From: Rhodotorula mucilaginosa
Lineage: Eukaryota; Basidiomycota; Microbotryomycetes; Sporidiobolales; Sporidiobolaceae
Assembly: GCA_034406715.1 (NCBI GenBank)
Contig: CP137866.1
Span: 1,364,001-1,428,000 of the forward strand
DNA: 64,000 nt
Reading direction: 5' to 3'
The translations under genes were made by a program, and so were the position numbers. Within the stretch, counting starts at the first letter, position 1. Each line of letters opens with the position of its first letter. The notes under the pieces were generated by a model. That model did not search any database and was not told the DNA's origin. It saw nothing but the letters and a program-made list of their open reading frames with translations. Positions 10,648-22,987 of this stretch are shown one piece after another.

Positions 10648-11842
10648 CTATGCCTGCTCGAGAGGAGGGGGCTGCGGAAAACGAGTGAGAAGAAGAGGTC
10701 AGCGCGAAGAAGATTGCCACCTAGCCACAACGCAAGACTCACGCCCTCGTCGTCGGACGAGTCTGCCTCGCCCTCGCCTTCGGCACCTTCCGGGCCACCG
10801 ACACCGGCAGCCTTCATCTGCTCCATCATCTTGGCAAAGTCCATACCTGAGGGAGGTTTCGCGCGCCAAAGTGTCAGTACCAGTAAGCTGCACTTTTCAC
10901 CTAGGAACGGGGTACGCACCACCGGCACCGCCAGCGCCACCTGCACCTCCCATCATGCTGGCAAAGTCCATTCCTGCGAAGAGGCGCGAGAAGGGTTAGC
11001 TCCTCGTGTTGTTGGGATTACGGCCCCGAGAGCGAGAGTTCTCACCTCCAGCGCCGCCTGCGCCGCCCATCATGCTCGCAAAGTCCATGCCTGCGAGCGC
11101 GCGTCGTCAGCCCGGGAGAGACAAAGTCGGAAGAGACAAATTGGCGAGACGTACCGCCCGGTCCGCCGGCTCCCATTCCGGGCATTCCACCGCCTCCCAT
11201 TCCGCCCATGTCGGGCATGCCACCCGCACCAAAGTCGTCCTGCAAAGAGCGCACGAGAGTGCCTCGTCAGCGGCGGAGAGGGTCAAATGGGTTAAAACGA
11301 ACCGGGAGGGGGACTCACGTCGACGGCTTCGGCATCCTGCTCGTCCTCGTCGACCCACTTTGACCAGTCGGTCGTGATGCGCGAGTTCTTGCCCTTCTCC
11401 TTGACGAGGCGGGGCCAGTACTCGTCCGAGAGTTCCTTCTTGCGGAGGACGACCTGGACGCCCTTGCCGGTCAAGCCGCGACGGACCTCCTCGACGTCGC
11501 CAAACAGCTCGTACTCGAACTGGTACTCTTTCGCGTCGAGGTCGGCGGCGGTCCCCTTGCTTGAGACGGCGCGCGACTTGCCGTGGAACGAGAGTTTGTT
11601 GCCGTCCGAGACTTTGAGGTCAAAGTCCGAGTCGAGCTCTGGCGCGGCGATGGTCAGGTAGATGATGTTGCGCTCCGGGTCAGAGTCGGACCTGTTCCGT
11701 TGCCCGCGTCAGCGCTACGATGTCCTCGAAGGGGGCTCGAGGGCTGGGCGAGGTGGAGCCCGGAGAGGAGACGCTCGCTCGGGGACTGGCGCTGGACTTA
11801 CGAGCGCTGGGCCCACAAGAGTTCAGGGTGTGTCACGGCCAT
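10648..11842 (-). CDS. SBA1: p23/Sba1 Hsp90 co-chaperone
   Basis: Stabilises the ATP-bound closed state of Hsp90 in cytosol and nucleus. Seven exons on minus: 11842-11802, 11691-11319, 11239-11155, 11090-11046, 10973-10920, 10846-10743 and 10671-10648, giving 241 residues. MAVTHPELLWAQRS opens the CS (p23-like) domain, residues about 1-110, with the ITTDWSKWVDEDEQD edge typical of p23. The tail is a Gly/Met-rich region with GGMPDMGG repeats and two exons encoding near-identical GMDFASMMGG units, followed by an acidic stretch ending GPPPLEQA, the usual p23 terminus. The repeated exon units (11046-11090, 10920-10973 and the start of 10743-10846) look like exon duplication. The assignment is secure because both ends match the family. 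Confidence 0.93.
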
Positions 11843-12274
11843 ACTTTTAGGTAACTTCGAGTCTAGACGAGATGGAGGTAAGGAGAAAGACGGCGTCCGC
11901 CTCTTTCATCATCGACGTTCGTAGAAGGTTGCACTTGCACCTCCTACAACCATACTCAAGGCTCCTGCATGAGTGCTTAGATGCCACGCGAAGCTCGTCA
12001 GGACCATGCTCCTTTCGGTCCGGTAAGAATCCGGGATATGCTCGAAGAGAAAAACCTTTCTCCTCCCTCATCGTTTGCCTTAAAGTCAAGTGGTCTACAT
12101 CGTCTGGCGCTGCTTCCCCGACGGAAGGACACTAGACACGGACCTTGCAGGTCATAGACTCTTGATCGTGCCAAAGAGAAGGGAAATCGAGGGAGACAGA
12201 GCGGGCGAAGAGTCGCCGGAGAAGAGCTTGAACCTTGAACAGAAGCTATACCTTGCGCATTCCCAAAGCCCGTC
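11843..12274. other. promoter of SBA1 and 3' region of the next gene
   Basis: No gene seen. It lies between the p23 start codon (11842) and the stop of the downstream minus-strand gene (12275), so it contains the p23 promoter and the neighbour's 3' end. Confidence 0.5.
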
Positions 12275-13291
12275 TCAACACAGTCGGCTTGTTCTCGCCA
12301 CTGGCACAAAGGCTTGGTTGTGGGACCTTTGCGCGCGGCTTGCTGCGGCAACGGTCTTGTCGTCGAAATGGTCGCGGCGACCGAGCGAAGAGTATGGACG
12401 GTTGCCAGGGTTGTGACTGCCCTGGCTACTCTGACGGCGAGGATGACCAAGATCATCGCCATGTAACTCAGAGGCGTAGCGTTGTACTGCTGCAAAGGTG
12501 TTCAGTCAATACGCACATCTGCCGGAGAGCCAGGATTGTCACAACTCACAGGCGAGTGGAGGGTTGCCACTCATGTGCCTTGTCAGTTGTCCGTCCGTCG
12601 CCAGCGCGATCAGAGGCACCTCCTCACGAGCATCTTGTCCTTCGGGCGACTGCCGCCGCCCATCATTGCGAGTCGAAGTGGACGGCGTGTGCGCGTGACG
12701 AGGAACTGAGAACGAAACTGGCGCAAGCTGTCGATCCGAACGAACATGGGCCAGGTTTGATCCTTCGTCGAGGTGCGGGTCTTGGACGTAGGGTGGAGAC
12801 GAGTCCTGGTCGACCTGGGAGAACAACGGGGGAGGAGTAGCCCAGGGCACATGTTCGGGCAATTCGCGAGTCCCTCCTTCCCCTCTCTCGTCGGCGAAAT
12901 GAGGAACGCGCCGCGTCCTCGCTTGTGCAAGATCAGAGTCCGAGTCGGTGTCATAGTCGAGTATTGATCTGGTGCTACGGTGGCTGCGGCGGTGGCGGTG
13001 GTCCGTTTGCTCTTCTCGTGACAGCTCGGTGTTCGGAGCGGGAGCCGCACGCGCCGCCGCCGCCGGATTCTGATACCTCCGCCGGAGGGACCTATCTGAA
13101 GTTATGCGGCGTAGATGAGGTCGCTGGGAGCGGGGAAGTAGTCGGCGGACGTCCCCTTGGCGGCGCCGAGGAACCGAAAGCGACCCATCGTAAGACGGTG
13201 GAGGGCTTTGAGACGACGACGACGACGACGATAACGACGACGACAACAACGACGTGGGTGAGTCTTGATGCTGCCGCCTCGAATCCGTCAT
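12275..13291 (-). CDS. hypothetical Ser/Arg/Pro-rich protein, tandem paralog 1
   Basis: Two exons on minus, 13291-12550 and 12489-12275, with a gtgagt donor and phase-1 intron, give 318 residues. The sequence is low complexity: a Ser run near the N terminus encoded by a TCG-rich microsatellite-like stretch, PPPSYDG, many Arg and His, then a short C-terminal exon ending FVPVARTSRLC. The second gene in tandem (13878-14923) has the same exon plan, the same intron phase and the matching end FVPMARTSRLG, which fixes the reading frame of the last exon here even though another frame stays open longer. No domain, signal peptide or membrane segment is evident. Function unknown; composition suggests a largely disordered protein. 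Confidence 0.65.
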
Positions 13292-13877
13292 ACGAAGTAG
13301 AAGACCGATGGATCACTCTGGGGCATCGAGAGAGTCGAGGCAGAGGGATCGAGCGTCGGCGCCGGCGCAAAGGTGTTGGAGCAACAAAATAAAGCCGCGC
13401 AAAGTTCGCGAGTGGGTAGCAAACAGTGGCTGCCCAAGAGCGTATATGCACACCCTTCAACAGCTTCGAGCACTATGCGAAAGCGTCGCGGAGGAGGGGG
13501 GACAAAGACTTGCGCAGCGATGGAGAAGCATTCGGCGTGTCCGCGGGGACGTCTGAGGTTCGGGTTCGCATCGATCGCGATGCCCGCTGGTTTCAGTAGA
13601 GCCGAGCGTTGGGGATGGGAGTGGCGCGGCAGAGAAAGGTAGTGCGCCCAAAAGAGTCTCGAGAAAGCTGGCGAATTGGAAAACAATGATTCTTTCCAGC
13701 CTCCACGTCGCTCCCGTTGCGCAAACGTAGCAAGAAGAGTCACAGGTCAAATCTCTCATTGCAGTTCTCGCGTCACACATCATGAAGATTCGACTGTCCT
13801 CGAGGTTGCAAGGGGAAAGAAACCGAAAGAGAAAAACAACAGAAATCCGCGCACGAGCCTCGACGTGCGCGCTGCGG
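13292..13877. other. spacer between tandem paralogs
   Basis: 586 bases between the start codon of paralog 1 and the stop of paralog 2, both on minus. Only short chance frames; it should carry the promoter of paralog 1. Confidence 0.45.
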
Positions 13878-14923
13878 TCAACCCAACCGACTCGTTCTCG
13901 CCATCGGCACAAACGCCCGCTTGCGGGATGCTTGTGCGCTTCTCGTTGTGGGTCCGCTCGTATTGCCAAAGTGACGGTGGCGGTGGCGACCGAGCGAGTG
14001 CGGCTCCTCTCCAGGCTGATCACCATAGCCAGCGCTGTGCGGACTGTACGGAGGAGGATCGATGCTGCCGCTGGTGCCGCTACGGCTCCGTGTGTAGGGT
14101 GCAGCGTCGTTTGGATGTACTAGTGAGAGAAGACTTCTTCTGTCAATCAAGCGCAGAACCATTCTCGGCACGCCAGAAGATGAGGACTGGTATAAAACTC
14201 ACGGTTCGAAAGACTCTGGTTCCTCGAATGATGACCGCGTGTGGCGGATGGTTCCGCAAGAGTGTCCTCTGGGCGGTGCTGGCTGTGGAGCGACGAAGCG
14301 CGGGAGCGTGTGCCAGCCGAAGGCGCGTATGCACTTGACCTCGCATCGTCCGAAGCTTCCGCCACGTACGGCGGAGCGCTACTTGCTGAAGAACTGGATC
14401 CACTACCATGGACGAGAATGCCTGGCGTTTGTTGAAGATAGCTGGGGATGTGTGTCCAGGTGAACGGCTCGCCGTCCTCATACAGCGGAAGCGGGGATCC
14501 CGATTCGTTTACGCCGTCGGCCTCCGGGTCTCCTCGATCGTTGAGATGGCGGTACGGTCCGTGATCTCCATACTCGCTATCGGAGCCGGACGGACTGTCC
14601 ATCAAACCGCTATTGGGATTGTAACCCCTCGGCAGCGCGCTGATGAGGGGGTCGTCACCACCGCGGGGAGGCAAAGGTGGATGCACCTGCCGGAGATCAT
14701 CGCGCAGAGTGTCGTTCGAAATGGCGCGTTGCAAGCCCAGAGGACGGAAGTCGATCTGTCCGCCCGAGTGGCGGCGACCACGGTAGTGGCCGTGGCGATG
14801 GCGGCCACGGTGCCGGCCACTCCAATCGACATCCGGGGCCGGCGAAGAGCCACGAGACGACGACAACAACGACGGCGGCGACGGCGGCGGCGGCTGCGAG
14901 CCACGGCGCCTGCGGTTCGACAT
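13878..14923 (-). CDS. hypothetical Ser/Arg/Pro-rich protein, tandem paralog 2
   Basis: Two exons on minus, 14923-14203 and 14119-13878, donor gtgagt, phase-1 intron, 320 residues. It begins MSNRRRRGSQPPPP, then SPPSLLSSSRGSS (compare the SPTSLLSSS of paralog 1), Arg/His-rich and acidic stretches, a PPPYSP motif and a His/Arg cluster, and ends FVPMARTSRLG. The shared start, end, length, intron position and phase show a tandem duplication, but the middle has diverged strongly, so the copies are not recent. No catalytic or membrane feature is visible. PPPY-like motifs can bind WW domains; that is only a possibility here. Confidence 0.65.
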
Positions 14924-15412
14924 GTCGCAAAATTGTGAAATTCGACGAGGCGGCGGGGGAGGCGGTCGCCAAAATACAGGCTTACACTCGCTCAGGGAGT
15001 TCGAGCGGCCGAGCGAGTTGGGGGAGTCGGGAGAGATAGAGAGAGAGAGAGAGAGATAAAGAGAGAGACAGAGAGAATGGCAAGCGGAAAAGAGGCGTCC
15101 ATGAGAAGGGCGTCGCGGGTCCGAGCGATCTCGGCATGTCCGCGGAGCGGAAGAGTGGCGATGCCGGCTTAGATCAGCTTAACGACTGCGTGCTTATGTG
15201 CTTGTGCCAAGGTCTGGTCCGCGGGGTTTATTTAACGCGTCACCGTTGGAGAAGAGACGTTGCGCAAGGATGAGCGAGCGTCGCGATGAGATTTCCCTTC
15301 CGAGATATGTAGAGAGCGCGCGTTGGTGTAGAGCAGGATAGTTGCAAGGGTGCGGGGGTGGGGCGGGAGAGACGACGACTGTGCTCAGCGCTAATCCCTC
15401 GTCTCCCTCCCA
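14924..15412. other. promoter region of paralog 2 with GA-rich tract
   Basis: No gene seen. It holds the upstream region of paralog 2 and the 3' end of ATP23, plus the GA-rich simple repeat listed separately. Confidence 0.5.
15031..15076. repeat. GA-rich simple repeat
   Basis: About 46 bases almost wholly of GA dinucleotides with a few interruptions, about 110-150 bases upstream of the start codon of the minus-strand paralog 2. On that gene's strand it is a CT tract, a common fungal promoter/5'UTR feature. Confidence 0.85.
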
Positions 15413-16474
15413 TCAATAGATCTGTTTTGGCCGGCGGGGTGAGTCAACCCTCCGCCTCGGTTCTTTGGAGCAGAGAGGCGCACACGCATACACACCTCAT
15501 CAAAAGGCCTCGTATCGGGCCAGCAACTCTCAAACACCTCGTTGACGACGCGTTCGGCTTCTTCCCGCGAGGGGCAGTTGGGGTTGGCGGCGACCGAGAG
15601 GGTGGCGCGGCGGCGGACGCAGGCTTGGTGTTGCTTCGTAAAGTGCCAGTTTCGCCGCGTGAACTCGCGGTTGAACTTGCAGTCGCCGCTCAGGTTTTCG
15701 GCGCGTATCTGTTTTGTGGTTGGGTCAGTCAGATCTTTGTTTTACGATTATGCGGCCACACACACACGAAAAAGAAGGCAACAACGCCGCACCTCTGTAC
15801 AAGCATGAGCTCTCAGATCTTTACCCCATTCCGCTCCTCCCCCTCCTCGGGGTCTGAACCTCCTCTCATCGTACGCATGGACCAACTCGTGCGCGAGGGC
15901 GTCTTCCATGTGTCGTTTGCTCATGAAGCGGTTCTGGCACAGGAGGATGCCCAGTTCGGACGAGTAGCCGCCGGCCATGGTGGTGGGACAAGGGCCGCAG
16001 GTGATGGGGAGGGGGAGATGCGGGGTTGGATTTGAAGAGGAGGGGGACTGGGAGGGAGGTGGCGGGAGGAGCGAGACGTGCTGCAGGAGGAAGCGGACGA
16101 TCGGACCTGCGGGGGGTCGCGTTCGTGCGTTGTGAGTCACTCTTCGCCTAAGGGAATTTTCGAACCGAGTCCCCAAATGAGCGGGGCGAGCGCAACGCAC
16201 TGTCTCTTGCGAGTTCGTCCCTCCATTTCTCGCACCGCTTGCAGTCGGCCCTTTCCCGCTTGAGTTGCTCGGCGGACTTTTCTTCTCCCTCGTCGTTCTG
16301 CATTATAGCGCCTTGATCCCATGTTGGAGTTGACGTTGTATCGGAGGCAGGGGAGCAGCGGAGAGGAGGAGGAGGACGGGTCGGAGCGAGGGCGGCAAAG
16401 GCGGTGCGCCATTGCTCGAACGCGCGGCGAAAGGCGGGCGGATCAGAGTCGGAGAATTCAGCAGCGCCTGTCAT
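15413..16474 (-). CDS. ATP23: ATP23, mitochondrial inner-membrane metalloprotease/chaperone
   Basis: Processes the Atp6 precursor and assists F1Fo-ATP synthase assembly in the intermembrane space. Four exons on minus: 16474-16201, 16106-15793, 15708-15496 and 15421-15413, giving 269 residues. A Cys-x-x-Cys pair (CKRCEKW) starts the conserved part. [21 protein letters not shown] and [14 protein letters not shown] precede the zinc site HELVH (163-167) with catalytic Glu164, then [15 protein letters not shown] with further Cys. The last exon encodes only IY and the stop, completing the family ending PFDEIY. A Pro-rich insert between QHV and the CGPC motif (about 103-123) is longer than usual. 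The start codon at 16474 gives the shortest leader; the frame stays open upstream, so a longer N terminus is possible. Confidence 0.9.
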
Positions 16475-16607
16475 CCTTAGCGAGCGTAGAGTCAAGTGGG
16501 TCGGAGGCAGAGAGTCGGCCGTCTCTCTCTCTCGGTGACTTTTCAGTAACTCGACTCTCGCTCTCTCTGCCTGATTGCAAGTTGCATAGAGAGAGACATT
16601 CACGCAG
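16475..16607. promoter_or_regulatory. 133-bp divergent promoter between ATP23 and FIP1
   Basis: The start codons of two head-to-head genes lie 133 bases apart, so this stretch must hold both promoters and both 5'UTRs. It includes a short CT-rich stretch (ctctctctctcggtg) at about 16522-16536. No classic TATA box is evident. Confidence 0.65.
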
Positions 16608-19600
16608 ATGGAGATTGACGACGACGAAGCGTTCCTGTACGGCGACGCTCCCCCAACAGGCGAGTCCCCCCTCACTCCCTCTGCCTCTCGCCCCAGCTAA
16701 CCCCCGCTGTCACCTCCCACAGCAGCAGCAGCACAGGCACAGTCAGTACCAGTAACACACTATGGTGCATGTATTCCCACGCTGATCACCTGGCCCGCAG
16801 ACCTCTGACAGCGACGACTCAGGGCGGCAGCAGCACGGCGGTGCCCACTGCCAATAACAACAACGACAACGAGCAAGACGACAACGACGAAGAAGAAGAA
16901 GAAGAGGACAGCGAAGATGTAGGTCCACGCGCACACGTCAAGGAATTCTGGAACCTGACTCACCGCCCCCGGAAACCAGGACCTCGAAATTATCCTCGAC
17001 GGAGATGGCGTCCCTCCGTCAGTCCTAGTCTCTCTCTTACGCTTCGAAGCGATTCCTTTTAGGGAGGACTGACACACACTGGCTGGGTCGAGTAGACCTC
17101 GACGTCCGCTTCCGAGTCGTCCAGTCGCAGCCTCAGCAGTAGCAGCAGGAGCTTCACCTTCAAAGCGTCAGCTCGCCCCTCTCTCGTTCCCTTTTACCCA
17201 GTACTTCCCCTATCACTAAACACTGCACCCGAACACAGCCACGACGACGACGATTGCTCCCGCCCCATCTGCCACGACCGAGTATGCCCCGCTCGACCGC
17301 CCCGCCGCCGCCGCCGGCGCGGCGCCCACCGTCTCGCTCGGACCGCCTCAAGCGGACGTGACCGCAACGGACAAAGCTTCGACAGCTGCTCTTGCTGCTC
17401 AAGTCGTCGATAATGGAGTCGCCGCAGCCGGAGAAGGGGAAGAGGGGACGAAACCCGCCGCCACCATTGCCGCCCCGGTCCCTCACGGTTCCCTCGTCCC
17501 TCTCCACCTCAACCCGGACCCGAACCCGACTTTTGACGTCGACGCCCTCCCGATCAAAGACGCCGACGGCAACGACTTGTTCGACCTCGACCTCGACGCG
17601 CTCGAAGAGAAACCGTGGAGGCAACCGGGCGCCAACTTGGCCGACTACTTCAACTATGGCATGAACGAGGCGACGTGGAAGAATTATGTCAGGAAACAGA
17701 GGGAGATGCGTAAATCGGAAAGTGTCGCTGCCAATCCGTTTGCCGTGCGTTCCAGTCCAGTCCTTTCTTCTTCTTCTTTCGCGGGGGTTCAGATTTTCCA
17801 CGACACTGAACCCCCCCTTTTGTTTTTCTACGGCTTCTCACGTACACGTACAGGGGTTTGCGAACGGCGACAACCTCGCGCAAGCCTGGGCCGACCTCTC
17901 GAGCGAGAACAAGACCCTCCTCCTCGCGACCATCATGGGTTTCCAACCCCACACGATGCCCGCCCCGGCTCAGATGCAGCAAATGATGCAGCAGATGATG
18001 GGAGGGATGGCCATGGGTGTGATGGGAGCGGGACCGGCGGGGATGAACCCCGCGATGATGCAGCAGATGGCGGCGGCGGCGGCGGCCGCCTCGGGGATGA
18101 ACCCGGCTCAGATGGCGCAGCAGATGGCAGCGCAGGCGCAACAACAAGGAGGAGGAGGAGGAGCTGGGATGATGATGAGGCCGCCGCCGGGGATGATGAC
18201 TCCTCAGCAGCAGATGCAGCAGGCGTTTGGCGGCGCTGCACAAGGACCAGGGTACGGTGGCGGGCCTTCGATGCCGATGCCGGGGATGGCGGGGACACCG
18301 ATGCACCACCCTGCAGCGGCGGCGGCGATAATGGGCAGTGGCCCACAAAGTCCGATGACGATGATGATGGCGGCAAACGCGAACGGTCATGGGGCGCCGG
18401 CGGGAGGAGGAGGAGAGAACGGATTCAACAACAACGACGAGATCAAATGTGCGTCGGGCTGGCTTTCTTTCTTCTGCTTTTTTCTCGCGGTCTTGTGGTA
18501 GTACCCAAGAAGAGGCTGACTAACTCGAGCTTGACTTGCCCATAGCCGAATCTGGCGCAGGAACTCCGGCTCGAGGATTCCCGCCCGGAGCTGCTGAGGA
18601 CGACTTCCAACCTGGCGACAATGCTACCGGTTTCGTACCCGTAAGAGACAAACTCCTGTGACTGGCACTGCTTCCTCTCACGCTGACCACCACCACCTCT
18701 CACGTGCCTCGCGATATTGACATGTTGTGCAGCCACCATCGTCTGCCAACAACGTCCGACCTGCGATTCCTTCTCGTCCGCCGCCTACCGGTCCGGCTGC
18801 GTCTCGCGCGCCACCGACGGGCCCTTCCGGCCGTGGCGGCGGCGGTGGAGGTCGGTCCTCCTCTGGTGCACCAGCGCCTCCGACTGGTCCGCGCGGTCAC
18901 CACCCCCCGACCGGGCCGCGTCACGCCCCTCCCCCTCCCCCTCCTCCTCATGCTCCTGTCGCTCCCTCTGGTGCAAACGCAGCGAGGAGGGACGCCCGCT
19001 CGTACCGCGACAAGGACAAGGATCGCGTACCGGACGCGGCTTCCGTTCCTGAAGGACTCGACTATGGCGGCGGTGGGGGGAGTCGAGCGGGCGAGGACGA
19101 CTCGTCGCGCGGTTCGGAGCCCGTCCGGGCGCGATCGTCGAGGCGCGAATCGCCCGATTATGGGCGTAATAGCTCGAGGTACGCGGCGTCGGCGTCGGCG
19201 CGGGATCGGAGTCAGGATCGCAGGGATCGGGATCGCGAGTATGAGCGGGAGCGCGAAAGAGAGAGGGAGAAGGAGCGAGAACGCCGAGACCGCGACCGCG
19301 ACCGTGACCGTGGTGACGGCGCTTCGTCGACGAGGCGATCTTCGTCCAGGCGCGAAGACGACAAGCTGGACCGAAAGTCGGACCACCGCAGCGACTCGCC
19401 CGGGTTGCGGATCCGCGGGGCTCGTGATCGGGAGGACGAGCGGAGTACGGCCGGTGGTGGTCACGACGATGCGCCGCCGCCGCGCTCGCGCGATGTGACT
19501 TACTCGCCTGAAGGGGGGAGGAAACGTCGTACGCAGTGGAGCGATGATGAAGCGGACGCAGCCGCGGGAGGGGATGATTCTAGGTGAGTTTTCCGCGTGT

Positions 19601-19730
19601 CCCTCTCCCCCTCAGGCTACAACAGGTGACGGGAGATTGACTGTTGCGCGTAAACATGCACAGAAAACGCAAGGCCGAAGCTGAAGTCGAGGAGGACCGA
19701 CCGAGACGGCGCTCGACGCGGCGAGGCTGA
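16608..19730 (+). CDS. FIP1: Fip1-like pre-mRNA polyadenylation factor subunit
   Basis: Subunit of the cleavage and polyadenylation factor that tethers poly(A) polymerase. Ten exons: 16608-16659, 16723-16741, 16801-16918, 16980-17017, 17096-17166, 17239-17744, 17854-18448, 18546-18640, 18733-19583 and about 19664-19730, giving about 803 residues. Acidic N terminus ([13 protein letters not shown], later a Glu/Asp run), then [10 protein letters not shown]. The diagnostic Fip1 motif is at about 222-262 ([26 protein letters not shown]). A Met/Gln/Gly-rich segment follows, then Pro-rich stretches, and a long Arg/Asp/Glu-rich ([12 protein letters not shown]) tail like that of vertebrate FIP1L1 but absent from the short yeast protein. 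Intron 1 uses a GC donor (ACAG then gcgagt). The exon 10 start is uncertain by a couple of bases. Confidence 0.88.
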
Positions 19731-20092
19731 GCGCAAGCAAGATGGAACACGCGCTTTCCTGTCTACGCTGCTTCGATGTGGTAGCTTGCACGCCACACAC
19801 TTACATGTATAACGCATCCTTGAATGGTTTTGTCCCGCCAGGATGCGTCGCGAGGGGAAGCAAAGAGAGCCAGCGTTACAGAGCAACTTTCCGTCACCAT
19901 TCCTCGTCCATGCAGGTCGACACGATGAGCCTCTCAAAGTCCCACACTAGAGACAAGAGAGAATGTACGGTTCAGAAATTCCAAGTCATGCTGCATTTGC
20001 GAAAAAAGGGGTCACACTGATTTTCTCCTCGTCAACGACTCGGCTCCCTCCCTCCTCCCAACTGTGCCACCTGCCACCATCTCGTCCTCCGC
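19731..20092. other. convergent 3' regions
   Basis: 362 bases between the stop codons of FIP1 (plus) and KAR2 (minus). No gene seen; it should hold both terminators. Confidence 0.6.
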
Positions 20093-22655
<2,563 letters not shown>

Positions 22656-22987
22656 ACCTTCTCCTACACTCGTCGTGAATGAGTGGACAGAGGAAAAGAG
22701 CGAGAAGGAACTTTGCGACTCGACACGGAATCGCGGACCGCCACGTCGACACGCCGCCACATCACCTTTTTGCGCCACCCACCTACCCATAGCCGTAGCC
22801 ACTCTTTCTTTCCGCTTCCATGCTTCTACGCGCATCCCGCTATTCCGCGGCAAGCACCGGTAAGCAAGTACTCAAAGGAGAGATGCAAAACAGAAGGAAC
22901 GCCACTGCGCAAGGAATACACAACACGCGCACAATCACCACCACGATCACCGTCCTTCGGGCCCGGCCCATATCCAGCACTGAGCCT
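22656..22987. other. KAR2 upstream region
   Basis: 332 bases between the KAR2 start and the stop of the next minus-strand gene. No gene seen. It should hold the KAR2 promoter; I did not find an unambiguous UPR element by eye. Confidence 0.5.

Noticed and set aside
11998-12495. Long open frame over the second exon of paralog 1 with a hydrophobic stretch
   Set aside because: Comparison with the tandem paralog shows that a different frame is conserved (ends ARTSRL), so the apparent membrane segment is an artefact.
18700-19464. Minus-strand 254-codon frame opposite FIP1
   Set aside because: It mirrors the Arg/Asp-rich codons of the FIP1 tail; extreme Arg/Val bias and no motifs.
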